Part shown: positions 20,446 through 29,681 of the stretch, in pieces
Numbering within the stretch: the first letter of the stretch is position 1
Layout: every line of letters begins with the position of its first letter
DNA from: Colwellia sp. MB3u-41
GTDB lineage: Bacteria; Pseudomonadota; Gammaproteobacteria; Enterobacterales; Alteromonadaceae
Length of the DNA: 64,000 bases
Direction of reading: 5' to 3'
NCBI RefSeq assembly: GCF_014076845.1
Contig: NZ_JACGUT010000058.1
Location: forward strand, 186,001-250,000
Made by a program: the position numbers and the translations under genes
Notes under the pieces: model-generated
What the model was told of the DNA's origin: nothing
Databases searched by the model: none
What the model saw: only the letters and a program-made list of their open reading frames with translations

Positions 20446-21105
20446 ATGCACAATAAAATTTCAGGCGTATTATTTGATTTAGATGGAACATTACTAGACA
20501 CCGCTAATGATTTAGGCGCAGCACTTAACTATGTTCTTCGAAAGTATAACTTAGCGGAAGTAGCTCGTGAAGCTTATCGCCCAATCGCTTCTGATGGTGC
20601 TTTGGGATTATTAACACTGGGTTTTGCTGATGATTTAGATGCCTATGATTACGAGCAGTTGCGAGCAGAGTTTTTAGCTTTTTACGAAGACAACATTGCT
20701 GTTCATACTTGCCTTTACCCTGGGGTTACTGAATTGCTTTCAACGCTAAACGAACAGAAGATCCCTTGGGGGGTTGTAACAAACAAGCCAGAAGGTTTAA
20801 CACGAAAGTTATTACCCCACTACCCTGAGTTCGAAAAATGCTTATCACTTATTGGCGGCGACACTTTTGTCAATAGAAAACCACACCCAGAGCCAATCCT
20901 TAAAGCCTGTGAAGAAATATGCGTCCCCAGCGAACAGTGTTTATATGTAGGTGACGCTTTACGTGATATTGAAGCAGGAAATAGCGCAAACACAACCACG
21001 GTTATCGCAAAGTGGGGTTATATCTTAGCGGGTGAGGATTGTAAAAACTGGCAAGCAGACTATCATGCTGAAACGCCATTAGCCGTATTATCGTTTATTA
21101 AATAA
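20446..21105 (+). CDS. gph: Phosphoglycolate phosphatase (HAD family)
   Basis: This 219-residue HAD hydrolase has the nucleophile motif FDLDGTLLDT, the second motif VVTNKP, a Lys in NRKPHPEP, and the acidic motif YVGDALRDIEAG. Adjacency to ubiG supports phosphoglycolate phosphatase, which clears 2-phosphoglycolate formed during repair of oxidised DNA ends. TTG at 20443 could add one residue; ATG 20446 is chosen, with AAAGG about 9 nt upstream. Confidence 0.88.
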   Translation: MHNKISGVLFDLDGTLLDTANDLGAALNYVLRKYNLAEVAREAYRPIASDGALGLLTLGFADDLDAYDYEQLRAEFLAFYEDNIAVHTCLYPGVTELLSTLNEQKIPWGVVTNKPEGLTRKLLPHYPEFEKCLSLIGGDTFVNRKPHPEPILKACEEICVPSEQCLYVGDALRDIEAGNSANTTTVIAKWGYILAGEDCKNWQADYHAETPLAVLSFIK

Positions 21106-21167
21106 CATATCGATGGAATTAACCGTTTAACCAGTAAATTATCAAGTGAGTTACCGATACATTAATA

Positions 21168-21192
21168 AAAAGCCACTGTTAAAGTGGCTTTT
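21168..21192. terminator. Terminator between gph and curA-like gene
   Basis: AAAAGCCACT pairs with AGTGGCTTTT around GTTAA, located between convergent genes and usable from both sides. Confidence 0.88.
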
Positions 21193-21251
21193 ATTCGGTT
21201 CAGCTACATTAACGTATTGATAACGTAATGAGCTTGGCAGCGTAACGTTTG

Positions 21252-22295
21252 TTAATCAAGATGATCTGGACCAACACGTACCACCAACTTGCCAAAGTTC
21301 TCGCCTTTCAATAAGCCAATAAAAGCACTTACCGTGTTTTCAAGGCCTTCAACTCGGTGTTCTTTATGCTTTATCTCGCCAGCTATTAACCATTTCACCA
21401 TTTGCTCACTAAACTCGTTGTAACGATGGCCATAATCATCAAAAACGATAAAACCTTGCATCTTAATACGCTTAACAAGAAGTGTGCCCATTAATAACGA
21501 AAGTCTGTCGGGTCCACTGGGTAATTCAGTTGCATTGTACTGAGAAATCAAACCACACACAGGCACGCGTGCACAACTATTTAATAGTGGCATAACTGCG
21601 TCGAAGACTTTTCCACCAACGTTTTCAAAGTAAACATCAATGCCTGATGAGCAAGCGGTTGCTAATTGCTCGGCTAGGTTATCGCTTTTATGATCTAAAC
21701 AATCATCAAAGCCTAATGTTTCAACCGCATATTTACACTTAGTCTCGCCACCCGCAATGCCTATAACTTTACAGCCTTTTAATTTGGAAATTTGGCCCAC
21801 TAGACTGCCAACAGCACCTGTTGCCGCAGCAACAACGACTGTATCACCTGCTTTTGGCTGACCAATATCAAGTAAGCCCATATAAGCAGTTAACCCTGGC
21901 ATGCCTAGCACACCTAAGGCATGTGAAGGTTCAGCCATATTGTTATCAAGTTTAAGTAATTCACTGCCATTTATAACGCTATAATCTTGCCAACCACCAA
22001 AAGCGACAACCCAATCACCTTTTTTGTAATCGTTATGGTTTGATTCCTCTACTCGACAAACACTACCACCAACCATTACGTCATTTAATCCAACAGGGTC
22101 TGCATAAGACTTAGCATCACTCATTCGCCCGCGCATATAAGGGTCAAGTGAAAGAAACACAGTACGAAGCAATACTTCACCTGCGTTAGGTGTAGGTTTT
22201 TCGCTGCGCACAAGGCTAAAATTTTCAGCTGTAGGTGCGCCAAAAGGACGCGATGCCAAAGTCATTTGGCGATTGATATCCGTTGTTTGAGTCAT
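21252..22295 (-). CDS. curA: NADPH-dependent curcumin/alkenal reductase-like MDR oxidoreductase
   Basis: The 347-residue medium-chain reductase is strikingly close to E. coli CurA (YncB): LASRPFGAP, FLSLDPYMRGRMSD, GVLGMPGLTAYMGLLDIGQP, the nucleotide-binding VVVAAATGAVGSLVGQ and YFENVGGKVFDAV. CurA reduces activated double bonds of alkenals and curcumin. It is the last gene of a set with a YqhD-like dehydrogenase and a DJ-1 family protein, all downstream of a LysR-controlled promoter, which points to clearance of reactive carbonyls. Confidence 0.9.
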   Translation of the reverse strand: MTQTTDINRQMTLASRPFGAPTAENFSLVRSEKPTPNAGEVLLRTVFLSLDPYMRGRMSDAKSYADPVGLNDVMVGGSVCRVEESNHNDYKKGDWVVAFGGWQDYSVINGSELLKLDNNMAEPSHALGVLGMPGLTAYMGLLDIGQPKAGDTVVVAAATGAVGSLVGQISKLKGCKVIGIAGGETKCKYAVETLGFDDCLDHKSDNLAEQLATACSSGIDVYFENVGGKVFDAVMPLLNSCARVPVCGLISQYNATELPSGPDRLSLLMGTLLVKRIKMQGFIVFDDYGHRYNEFSEQMVKWLIAGEIKHKEHRVEGLENTVSAFIGLLKGENFGKLVVRVGPDHLD

Positions 22296-22342
22296 ATTAA
22301 TTCCTATTATAAAGGGGCAAAGAAGCGATAAAGAAAGTGTGG

Positions 22343-22373
22343 TTAAAACAGGCTAAATCTGAAGTTAGCCTGT
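22343..22373 (-). terminator. Hairpin between yqhD-like and curA-like genes
   Basis: ACAGGCTAA (22348-22356) pairs with TTAGCCTGT (22365-22373). On the minus strand it is followed by TTTTAACC, so partial termination is possible before curA. A second hairpin (CGGTGCGT/ACGCACCG, 22387-22394 with 22414-22421) lies just upstream of it. Confidence 0.5.
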
Positions 22374-22427
22374 GTGATAGATAAAGCGGTGCGTGGATAT
22401 TTTTAATTAAACAACGCACCGTTATAC

Positions 22428-23585
22428 TTACAGTGCTTGAGTTAAAATTTCGCGGCTTATGTCTAAGGTAATATCGCCTTTTTCACCCAGTGCTGTCATA
22501 CCATGTTGTGCTAATCGTTCAACCAGTAAATCAAGATCACTGCTACCAAGGTTTACGTCGGATAAACGCGTTGGTACTTGCATTTTCTCAAAAAACTGTT
22601 CAGTTAAACGAATAGCTTGATCAATACGCGTATTATCATCGCCTTCATTTATCTGCCAAACGCGTGATGCATATTGAAGTAATTTTTCACGTTTTTGCTC
22701 ACGACGGACTTTCATTACGGCAGGTAACACGATAGACAAGGTACGTGCGTGGTCAATACCAAAGGCTCCCGTTAATTCATGGCCTATCATATGTGTCGAC
22801 CAATCTTGTGGAACACCCGCGCCGATCAGCCCATTTAACGCCATAGTAGCCGACCACATGATATTAGCTCTAACATCTAGGTCATCTTTAGTTTCTGGAG
22901 CTAGTGCTTTGGGTCCCTCTTCAATCAAGGTTTGTAATAAACCTTCACTAAAACGGTCTTGCACTTTGCCATTAACATTATAAGTTAAGTATTGCTCAAT
23001 GGTATGAACAAAAGCGTCAACAACACCATTACCAATTTGACGATCAGATAATGACAATGTCACACCGGGATCGAGTACAGCGAACAAAGGGCGGACTAAA
23101 GGACTAGAGAAAGGCAGCTTGTTGCCATTACGTGTTACTACAGAATTGCCATTACTCTCAGAGCCTGTTGCAGGTAAGGTTAATACCGCGCCAATAGGTA
23201 GTGCTTTAGTGAACGTTTGCTGTTTAGCGAGAATGTCCCAAGGGTCATCACCCTCAAATAATGCAGCTGCAGCAATAAATTTAGCGCCATCAACTACAGA
23301 GCCACCACCAACGGCAAGTAAATAATCAATTTTTTCAGCTTTAATAATAGTTTGCGCTTTCATTAAAGTATCGTAGGTGGGGTTAGGTTCAATACCTGAA
23401 AATTCAAAGTAAGTATGTTCTTTAAGCGCATCAATGACTTGTTGATAAACACCATTGCCTTTGATTGAACCACCACCGTAAACAATCAATACTCTTGCGT
23501 CTAATGGTATTTCTTTTGAAATTGTTTTAATTTCTTCTGGGCCAAAATTAATTTTAGTTGGGTTTTGAAAATTAAAATTTAACAT
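22428..23585 (-). CDS. yqhD: Iron-containing alcohol dehydrogenase, YqhD-like aldehyde reductase
   Basis: The 385-residue product follows E. coli YqhD from the N-terminus (NFNFQNPTKINFG, DARVLIVYGGGSIKGNGV) and has the cofactor loop AVGGGSVVDGAKFIAA. Metal-ligand segments are DAFVHTIEQY and GHELTGAFGIDHA, giving the Asp and three His expected. YqhD is an NADPH-dependent reductase that removes aldehydes such as glyoxal, methylglyoxal and lipid-peroxidation products. It lies between the DJ-1 gene (76 nt upstream) and curA. Confidence 0.9.
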   Translation of the reverse strand: MLNFNFQNPTKINFGPEEIKTISKEIPLDARVLIVYGGGSIKGNGVYQQVIDALKEHTYFEFSGIEPNPTYDTLMKAQTIIKAEKIDYLLAVGGGSVVDGAKFIAAAALFEGDDPWDILAKQQTFTKALPIGAVLTLPATGSESNGNSVVTRNGNKLPFSSPLVRPLFAVLDPGVTLSLSDRQIGNGVVDAFVHTIEQYLTYNVNGKVQDRFSEGLLQTLIEEGPKALAPETKDDLDVRANIMWSATMALNGLIGAGVPQDWSTHMIGHELTGAFGIDHARTLSIVLPAVMKVRREQKREKLLQYASRVWQINEGDDNTRIDQAIRLTEQFFEKMQVPTRLSDVNLGSSDLDLLVERLAQHGMTALGEKGDITLDISREILTQAL

Positions 23586-23661
23586 TTATATGTCCTTAAG
23601 CGTAAAGAATTAAGTCGATTAGCTAAACAGGTTAGCTAACCGAGTTGTCTGTTCGACGAAT

Positions 23662-24348
23662 TTATGCAGTAAGATGAGCCAGTAATTTCTCAGCCGCTAA
23701 TGCAGAGCTTGCTGGATTTTGACCGGTAATAATAAGGCCATCTTGTACAGCAAAGGCATGCCAGTCTTGCGCCTTTTGGTATTCACCGCCACGCTTAATG
23801 AGTTCATCTTCGAGTAAGAAAGGTACAACTTCTGTTAATTGAACAGCTTCTTCTTCGCTGTTAGTAAAACCAGTCACTGCTTTACCTTTTATGGCAAAAT
23901 CACCTGAGGCTTCTTTAACATTCAATAAAGCTGCACTGGCGTGACAAACAGTAGCAACGGCTTTATCTGCTTTGAGAAAACTCTCAATCAAATTGATTGA
24001 GTCAGTATTATCAGTAAGATCCCATAATGGACCATGACCACCTGGATAAAAAACAGCATCAAAGTCAGCTTCGTTAATTGAAGACAATTTTACTGTTGCA
24101 GCAATTTTAGCTTGCGCTTCATTGTCTGCGTCATAACGGTCTGTAGCCGAGGTTTGAAAATCTTCGAGTGTACTTGTTGGGTCAATAGGTGCTTGACCAC
24201 CTTTAGGGGTCGCCAGTGTTACTTCAACACCCGCATCGATAAAAGCGTAATACGGGGCTGCAAATTCTTCAACCCAAAAACCTGTTTTTTGGCCTGTGTT
24301 ACCAAGTTCATCGTGTGAAGTAAGTACCATCAATATTTTTTTAGTCAT
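23662..24348 (-). CDS. DJ-1/PfpI family protein (glyoxalase III/Hsp31-like)
   Basis: The roughly 228-residue protein starts KKILMVLTSHDELG and has FYPGGHGPLWDL and the nucleophile elbow TVCHASAALL with the catalytic Cys and following His. This pattern is typical of class I glutamine-amidotransferase-like Hsp31/glyoxalase III proteins that act on methylglyoxal or glycated products. Two ATGs compete: 24354 with GGA only 3 nt away, or 24348 with 9 nt; the latter is chosen. It is the first gene of the carbonyl-detoxification operon, divergent from lysR. Confidence 0.85.
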   Translation of the reverse strand: MTKKILMVLTSHDELGNTGQKTGFWVEEFAAPYYAFIDAGVEVTLATPKGGQAPIDPTSTLEDFQTSATDRYDADNEAQAKIAATVKLSSINEADFDAVFYPGGHGPLWDLTDNTDSINLIESFLKADKAVATVCHASAALLNVKEASGDFAIKGKAVTGFTNSEEEAVQLTEVVPFLLEDELIKRGGEYQKAQDWHAFAVQDGLIITGQNPASSALAAEKLLAHLTA

Positions 24349-24412
24349 TATCATTCATCCATTTATAAGTAAGTGAGTATAAGTTGAGTGTGTTTCTATT
24401 TTCTATGCCCGT

Positions 24413-24441
24413 AGTATATGCCTAAGAACAAAAATGAACAA
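24413..24441 (-). promoter_or_regulatory. Promoter of the DJ-1/yqhD/curA operon
   Basis: On the minus strand TTGTTC (24441-24436) and TATACT (24418-24413) are separated by 17 nt, predicting a start near 24406, about 58 nt before the DJ-1 start codon. The palindromic operator is centred about 66 bp upstream of that start. Confidence 0.6.
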
Positions 24442-24452
24442 TGCAGATAAAA

Positions 24453-24483
24453 TTGACATCATTGTATCAATTATTGATACAAT
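24453..24483 (+). promoter_or_regulatory. Candidate lysR promoter overlapping the operator
   Basis: TTGACA at 24453-24458 is followed after 19 nt by TACAAT (24478-24483), or after 17 nt by GATACA. The 31-bp palindrome fills the spacer and the -10, so binding there should also repress lysR itself, a normal LysR-family arrangement. Confidence 0.5.
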
Positions 24484-24487
24484 GATG
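24457..24487. promoter_or_regulatory. Perfect 31-bp palindrome, LysR operator
   Basis: The arms CATCATTGTATCAAT and ATTGATACAATGATG are exact reverse complements around one central T. The core contains a T-N11-A LysR motif. It lies between divergent lysR and DJ-1 genes, 46 nt from the lysR start. Confidence 0.8.
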
Positions 24488-24533
24488 ATTAAGTAAGCAA
24501 TTAGCCATGTGTTTTTAATTACTAGGTCATATT

Positions 24534-25445
24534 ATGGATATTTCATTTGAACAGCTTAAAAGTATGGTTGTTTTTGCGCAAGTCATAGAGCAAGGTAGCC
24601 TAAGTGCTGCAGCTAAACATTTAGGGTTATCTCGAGCAGTAGTGAGTTATCATCTAAAAAAGCTTGAAGCACAACTCGAGGTAAAGCTACTTAATCGCTC
24701 TACACGTTCTATTAACCTTACTGAAGCAGGCCAAGCATATTATGAACGCTGCCGCGTTATTGCCGAGCAAGCCAGCGCAGCCAACCAACAAATTGAAAAC
24801 TTCAAAAATGAACCCATTGGACTCCTTAAAATAACGTGCCCAGTAAACGTTGGTTTACAAACAGTTGTTCCTGCACTCAACGAGTTTAAGAAAATTTACC
24901 CTAAAATTGCACTTGATGTCATGCTAACAGATGAAGTTGTTAATATTATGAAAGAAGGGATCGATTTGGCCATTCGGGGTGCACCCTTACCTGATTCTGG
25001 TTTGCAAGCCAGTAAGCTTGCAACATTAGAAACTTGCCTTTGTGGCGCTCCTGAATACTTCCTTCAATTTGGCCGGCCCACTAAACCTGCAGATTTAAGT
25101 GACCATCAATGGGTAATTTACAAATTAACATCTGGGGTATTAACCCTAACGAAGGGCAGCCGTTCGTTCAGTGTTACCATGAAAGGTAGTATAAGTACCA
25201 ATAATGCAGCAGCACGTACTGCCTTTGTTGAGGCAGGACATGGTTTAGGCCGTATCCCAACTTACGATGCATGGCCAAAAATAAAAGCAGGTACCTTAGA
25301 AACGGTAATGGATGACTATGCGCTCAGCGATATCAATGTTTATGGCGTATTCCCACCTGGTACAGCCAACTCTAAAAAACTCAGACTACTCCTTAATTTT
25401 TTAAAAGAATATTTCACCAGCCAAAACAAAACCAAGAAACAATAA
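24534..25445 (+). CDS. LysR-family transcriptional regulator
   Basis: The 303-residue product has an N-terminal winged helix-turn-helix (FAQVIEQGSLSAAAKHLGLSRAVVSYHLKKLE) and a LysR substrate-binding domain with a KITCPVNVG strand. It is divergent from the DJ-1/yqhD/curA operon and the palindromic operator lies between them, so it very probably controls that operon. The effector may be an aldehyde or electrophile, but the sequence does not show this. AGG lies 7 nt before the ATG. Confidence 0.9.
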   Translation: MDISFEQLKSMVVFAQVIEQGSLSAAAKHLGLSRAVVSYHLKKLEAQLEVKLLNRSTRSINLTEAGQAYYERCRVIAEQASAANQQIENFKNEPIGLLKITCPVNVGLQTVVPALNEFKKIYPKIALDVMLTDEVVNIMKEGIDLAIRGAPLPDSGLQASKLATLETCLCGAPEYFLQFGRPTKPADLSDHQWVIYKLTSGVLTLTKGSRSFSVTMKGSISTNNAAARTAFVEAGHGLGRIPTYDAWPKIKAGTLETVMDDYALSDINVYGVFPPGTANSKKLRLLLNFLKEYFTSQNKTKKQ

Positions 25446-25904
25446 ATACACTGACTAAATGAGAATATCACCTTACCTACTTGTCTTTATTATAAAGTAG
25501 CTAAAAGGTGAACAACTTTACCTCAACGTTTTTATTGGTGTATTCATTAACGTGTAAAGATTATACAACCTGTTATGGGAATATGATGAAAAACCATAAC
25601 AGCAGCGATATCGTTCATTTAGTGTCCTTCTTGTTCAAAAAAAAGCAACTCACTGTTTTTGTTGACAATTAACTTTTATCTTACAAATGTAGTGAGCAGA
25701 GATGAAATTTATTTTAAAAAAAATTTATCAATAAAAATTAATTAAAATAAACGTTGCGTTTTTGTAATATCAAAAATAAAAAGCACTACTAAGTTAGTCG
25801 TTACTAACTGAAATTTCACTCTAAGGAAAGTTATTAAAAACTCTGCTTTTTATCACTTGCAAAAACAACCAAACCTCATTATCTTGTGATCAGTTTTTAG
25901 AAAA

Positions 25905-25920
25905 CCCCTACATATAGTGT
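25905..25920 (+). promoter_or_regulatory. Candidate NrdR box
   Basis: CCCCTACATATAGTGT fits the gammaproteobacterial NrdR box (ACACTATATATAGTGT-like) at most positions. A weaker, inverted relative TTCTATATTTTAGGGG lies at 25950-25965. The 45-bp centre-to-centre distance is longer than the usual 31-32 bp, so the second box is doubtful. Confidence 0.5.
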
Positions 25921-25968
25921 ATTTGTTGTTCAGACGAATTTTTGTGCTGTTCTATATTTTAGGGGAAA

Positions 25969-25974
25969 TATAAT
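25969..25974 (+). promoter_or_regulatory. Candidate -10 element of nrdA
   Basis: A consensus TATAAT lies immediately after the second NrdR-like box and 88 nt before the nrdA ATG. No good -35 is seen at standard spacing (TTGTGC lies 21 nt upstream), so the assignment is tentative. Confidence 0.4.
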
Positions 25975-26061
25975 ACTGATAAGTGTTCACTTAACGTGCT
26001 TCTAATTAACAACGTTAGGTAAATAAAGCGACCAGCATAATTAATAAATTACAGGTTTTTC

Positions 26062-28332
26062 ATGACTAATAATCTTTTTGTAAGTAAGCGTAATGGCAAA
26101 AAAGAACTCATCGATTTAGAAAAAATTCATAAAGTTATCACTTGGGCTGCTGAAGGCCTTGATAACGTGTCAGTGTCACAGGTTGAATTAAAGTCTCATA
26201 TTCAATTCTATGACGGCATTAAAACTGCTGATATTCATGAAACGATTATTAAAGCTGCCGCTGACCTTATCTCAGAAGAAACACCTGATTATCAGTATTT
26301 ATCAGCACGCTTAGCTATTTTTCACTTACGCAAGAAAGCCTACGGCCAATTTGAACCGCCTAAATTATTTACCCATGTTGTCAATATGGTAGAAAAGGGT
26401 AAATATGATGAACATCTTCTAACTGATTACAACGAAGCAGAATTTGAACAAATGGAGAGATTTCTTGTTCATCCTCGTGATTTAGACTTTAGTTACGCCG
26501 CAGTCAAACAGTTAGAAGGTAAATACCTTGTTCAAAACCGGGTAACGGGTGAAATTTACGAAAGTGCTCAGTTTTTATATATCTTAGTGGCCGCTTGTTT
26601 ATTTGCTAAATACCCTGTTGAAACGCGTTTAAAATATGTTAAAGGTTTTTATAACGCTATTTCAACCTTCAAAATATCGCTACCTACACCTATTATGGCT
26701 GGGGTACGTACGCCTACGCGTCAATTTTCATCGTGTGTATTAATTGAATGTGGTGACAGTTTAGACTCAATAAACGCGGCTTCTAGCTCTATTGTCAAAT
26801 ATGTTTCACAACGAGCAGGTATTGGTATTAATGCGGGCCGTATTCGTGCTTTAGGTAGTTCAATACGTAACGGTGAAGCATTTCATACCGGTTGTATACC
26901 GTTTTTCAAACATTTTCAAACGGCTGTTAAAAGTTGTTCACAAGGCGGAGTTCGAGGTGGTGCAGCAACATTATTCTACCCACTTTGGCACTTAGAAGTT
27001 GAAAGCTTACTGGTCCTTAAAAATAATCGTGGTGTAGAAGAGAATCGTGTTCGTCATTTAGATTATGGTGTGCAATTCAATAAGCTTATGTACACTCGTT
27101 TAATTAAAGGTGAGTCTATTACTCTCTTTAGCCCGAGCGATGTTCCTGGTCTTTACGATGCATTTTTTGAAGACCAAGATAAATTTGAAGCCTTGTATGT
27201 AAAATATGAAGCTGATGACTCAATTCGTAAAAAATGTATTAAAGCCATTGAGTTATTTACTTTGTTTGCTCAAGAGCGCGCCAGCACAGGTCGAATTTAT
27301 TTACAAAATGTTGACCACTGTAATACGCATAGTCCCTTTGACCCTAAACAAGCGCCTATTCGTCAAAGTAACTTGTGTTTAGAAATCGCGCTGCCAACAC
27401 AGCCAATGAATGACATCAATGATCCAAACGGCGAAATAGCACTTTGTACCTTGTCAGCCTTTAACTTAGGTGCAATAGAAAGTTTAGATGAATTAGAAGG
27501 ATTATCAGATTTAGCGGTTCGAGCACTCGATAGTTTACTTGATTATCAAAACTATCCAATGCCAGCTGCATACAATGCCACTATAGGTCGCAGAACATTA
27601 GGTATAGGCGTAATAAACTATGCTTACTACTTAGCTAAAAATGGCGTCTTTTACTCAAACGGTAGTGCAAACAATTTGACTCACCGTACTTTTGAAGCGA
27701 TACAATTTAATTTGTTGAAAGCTTCAAATGAATTAGCGAAAGAAAAAGGGGCTTGTCCTAAGTTTAATGAGACACGCTTATCGCAAGGTATTTTACCGAT
27801 TGATACTTATAAAAAGACCATCGACGATATTACCGGCGAACCTCTTCACCTTGACTGGGAAGGTTTACGTGAGAGCATTAAAAAACATGGCGTGAGAAAC
27901 TCAACTGTTTCAGCGTTAATGCCATCAGAAACCTCTTCACAAATTTCAAATGCAACAAACGGTATTGAACCACCACGTGGTTTGATCAGCATCAAAGCAA
28001 GTAAAGATGGTGTTTTAAAACAAGTGGTACCTGAGTACCAAAGATTAAAGCATAACTATGAATTACTTTGGAATATTCCAAGCAATGAAGGCTATTTACA
28101 ATTAGTAGGCATCATGCAGAAATTTATTGATCAAACAATTTCTGCAAATACTAATTACGACCCTGCCCGATTTGAAGGTGGAAAAGTGCCTGTTAAGCAA
28201 ATCCTTAAAGATATACTGACCGCTTATAAATTAGGCGTTAAAACCATGTATTACCATAATACACGCGATGGTGCCTCTGAAGATATGCTTGGATTAGAAG
28301 AAGACTGTGAAGGCGGCGCGTGTAAAATATAG
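26062..28332 (+). CDS. nrdA: Class Ia ribonucleoside-diphosphate reductase, alpha subunit
   Basis: NrdA reduces ribonucleoside diphosphates aerobically. The 756-residue product has an N-terminal ATP-cone (about 1-95) for dATP control. The catalytic residues fall at E. coli positions: Cys225 and Cys462 form the redox pair, Asn437, Cys439 and Glu441 lie in QSNLCLEIAL. The C-terminus ends CEGGACKI, the swinging-arm cysteine pair. nrdB and a YfaE-type ferredoxin follow. Regulation by NrdR is suggested upstream. Confidence 0.98.
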   Translation: MTNNLFVSKRNGKKELIDLEKIHKVITWAAEGLDNVSVSQVELKSHIQFYDGIKTADIHETIIKAAADLISEETPDYQYLSARLAIFHLRKKAYGQFEPPKLFTHVVNMVEKGKYDEHLLTDYNEAEFEQMERFLVHPRDLDFSYAAVKQLEGKYLVQNRVTGEIYESAQFLYILVAACLFAKYPVETRLKYVKGFYNAISTFKISLPTPIMAGVRTPTRQFSSCVLIECGDSLDSINAASSSIVKYVSQRAGIGINAGRIRALGSSIRNGEAFHTGCIPFFKHFQTAVKSCSQGGVRGGAATLFYPLWHLEVESLLVLKNNRGVEENRVRHLDYGVQFNKLMYTRLIKGESITLFSPSDVPGLYDAFFEDQDKFEALYVKYEADDSIRKKCIKAIELFTLFAQERASTGRIYLQNVDHCNTHSPFDPKQAPIRQSNLCLEIALPTQPMNDINDPNGEIALCTLSAFNLGAIESLDELEGLSDLAVRALDSLLDYQNYPMPAAYNATIGRRTLGIGVINYAYYLAKNGVFYSNGSANNLTHRTFEAIQFNLLKASNELAKEKGACPKFNETRLSQGILPIDTYKKTIDDITGEPLHLDWEGLRESIKKHGVRNSTVSALMPSETSSQISNATNGIEPPRGLISIKASKDGVLKQVVPEYQRLKHNYELLWNIPSNEGYLQLVGIMQKFIDQTISANTNYDPARFEGGKVPVKQILKDILTAYKLGVKTMYYHNTRDGASEDMLGLEEDCEGGACKI

Positions 28333-28350
28333 TTACGTGCACAAAAAGCA

Positions 28351-28379
28351 AGCTTCATTGCTTATTTAGCAATGAAGCT
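28351..28379 (+). other. Perfect intercistronic hairpin between nrdA and nrdB
   Basis: A 12-bp perfect stem (AGCTTCATTGCT with AGCAATGAAGCT, loop TATTT) starts 19 nt after the nrdA stop. No T tract follows, so it is more likely an mRNA-stability or processing element than a terminator. Confidence 0.65.
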
Positions 28380-28467
28380 GCTGGCATGTTCAGTAATAAA
28401 AATCATTTTAAAAAGTAAATTTCGATAACAAGCCTCGACCATCATGCGTGTTATCAAGGAGAAATAG

Positions 28468-29598
28468 ATGTCCTACACTACGTTTAACCAAGTTCCTAAT
28501 AATGCGCTACTCGAGCCAATGTTTTTAGGGAACAGTGTCAATGTGTCACGATATGATCAGCAACGTTTTATTGCTTTTGAAAAGCTTATTGAAAAACAGT
28601 TATCATTTTTTTGGCGTCCTGAAGAAATAGATGTCTCAAAAGACCGCTCTGATTGGCAGAGTTTAACGCCTTCAGAAAAACATATCTTTATTTCAAACCT
28701 AAAATATCAAACATTACTTGATTCTATGGCAGCACGCTCGGTGAATGCGATGTTTTTACCTCTTGTTTCTTTACCCGAAGTAGAAACTTGGGTAGAAACA
28801 TGGGCGTTCAGTGAGACGATTCATTCGCGCTCGTATACACATATTTTACGGAATCTGTTTTCAGACCCGAGTGAAATATTTGATGACATCGTTGTTAATC
28901 CTGCCATATTAAAGCGTGCGTCAAGTATTTCTAAATACTTTGATGCCGTGATCATCACCACACAGCTACTTCAGTCACAAGGAGAAGGTTCGTATGAAGT
29001 CGATGGTGAAATAATTGAAGTATCAACGCGCAAGCTTAAAGAGCGCTTATATCTTGCTGTTTGTTCGGTTAATGCCTTAGAAGCTATTCGCTTTTATGTT
29101 AGCTTTGCCTGTTCATTTGCTTTTGCCGAGCGTGAATTATTAGAAGGTAATGCTAAAATCATCAAGCTTATTGCCCGTGATGAGGCTTTGCATTTAACTG
29201 GTACCCAGCATATTTTAAACAACTGGCTATCTGGTAGAGATGACCCTGAAATGCAGGTCATTGCACAAGAAATGAAAGAGCAAGGGTTACAGATATTTCT
29301 TGATGTGGTTGAGCAAGAGAAAGAATGGGCACAGTATCTATTCAAAGATGGTTCGATGATTGGCTTAAATGCAGCGATCTTAAATCAATATATTGAATAC
29401 ATCAGTAATCAACGTCTAACCGCTATTGGTTTTGACGCACCATTTGACATTAAGAGCAACCCACTGCCATGGATGAATGCATATTTGGTATCAGACAATG
29501 TTCAGGTCGCCCCACAAGAAACTGAGATATCAAGTTACTTAGTTGGTCAGGTTGACTCTTCTGTTTCAAGTGATGATTTTGACGGATTCGATCTTTAA
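28468..29598 (+). CDS. nrdB: Class Ia ribonucleoside-diphosphate reductase, beta subunit
   Basis: NrdB houses the diferric-tyrosyl radical cofactor. In the 376-residue product the radical Tyr is 123 ([11 protein letters not shown]). Iron ligands include Asp85, Glu116 and His119, with the second set in AERELLEGN and [12 protein letters not shown]. The C-terminal tail [19 protein letters not shown] matches the peptide that docks on NrdA. AAGGAG lies 7 nt before the ATG. It lies 135 nt after nrdA. Confidence 0.98.
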   Translation: MSYTTFNQVPNNALLEPMFLGNSVNVSRYDQQRFIAFEKLIEKQLSFFWRPEEIDVSKDRSDWQSLTPSEKHIFISNLKYQTLLDSMAARSVNAMFLPLVSLPEVETWVETWAFSETIHSRSYTHILRNLFSDPSEIFDDIVVNPAILKRASSISKYFDAVIITTQLLQSQGEGSYEVDGEIIEVSTRKLKERLYLAVCSVNALEAIRFYVSFACSFAFAERELLEGNAKIIKLIARDEALHLTGTQHILNNWLSGRDDPEMQVIAQEMKEQGLQIFLDVVEQEKEWAQYLFKDGSMIGLNAAILNQYIEYISNQRLTAIGFDAPFDIKSNPLPWMNAYLVSDNVQVAPQETEISSYLVGQVDSSVSSDDFDGFDL

Positions 29599-29681
29599 TG
29601 ACTTTAACCTTTAAATAAAGAACCTACTATCATGCTTTCTTATAACATCATTAGCACATTGAGTGCTTAAGTCTTTTAAAA

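Larger units (their letters stand above)
25446..26061 (+). other. Long regulatory region upstream of nrdA
   Basis: 616 bp without a convincing gene. It holds a 9-bp hairpin (CTGTTATGG 25570-25578 with CCATAACAG 25594-25602) with no T tract, a lone TTGACA at 25662, one or two NrdR-like boxes, a TATAAT at 25969, and about 85 nt of leader before nrdA. A 28-codon ORF starting near 25582 overlaps the hairpin, but nothing supports its translation. Confidence 0.55.

Noticed and set aside
23630-23641. 12-bp palindrome GGTTAGCTAACC as an operator between the DJ-1 and yqhD-like genes
   Set aside because: It lies inside an operon, is short, and has no partner site or promoter next to it.
25582-25671. 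Leader peptide upstream of nrdA
   Set aside because: The 28-codon ORF has only a poor ribosome binding site, no regulatory codon pattern, and is about 390 bp from nrdA.
25950-25965. Second NrdR box as a confident feature
   Set aside because: It departs from consensus at several positions and the spacing to the first box is atypical, so it is only mentioned with the first.
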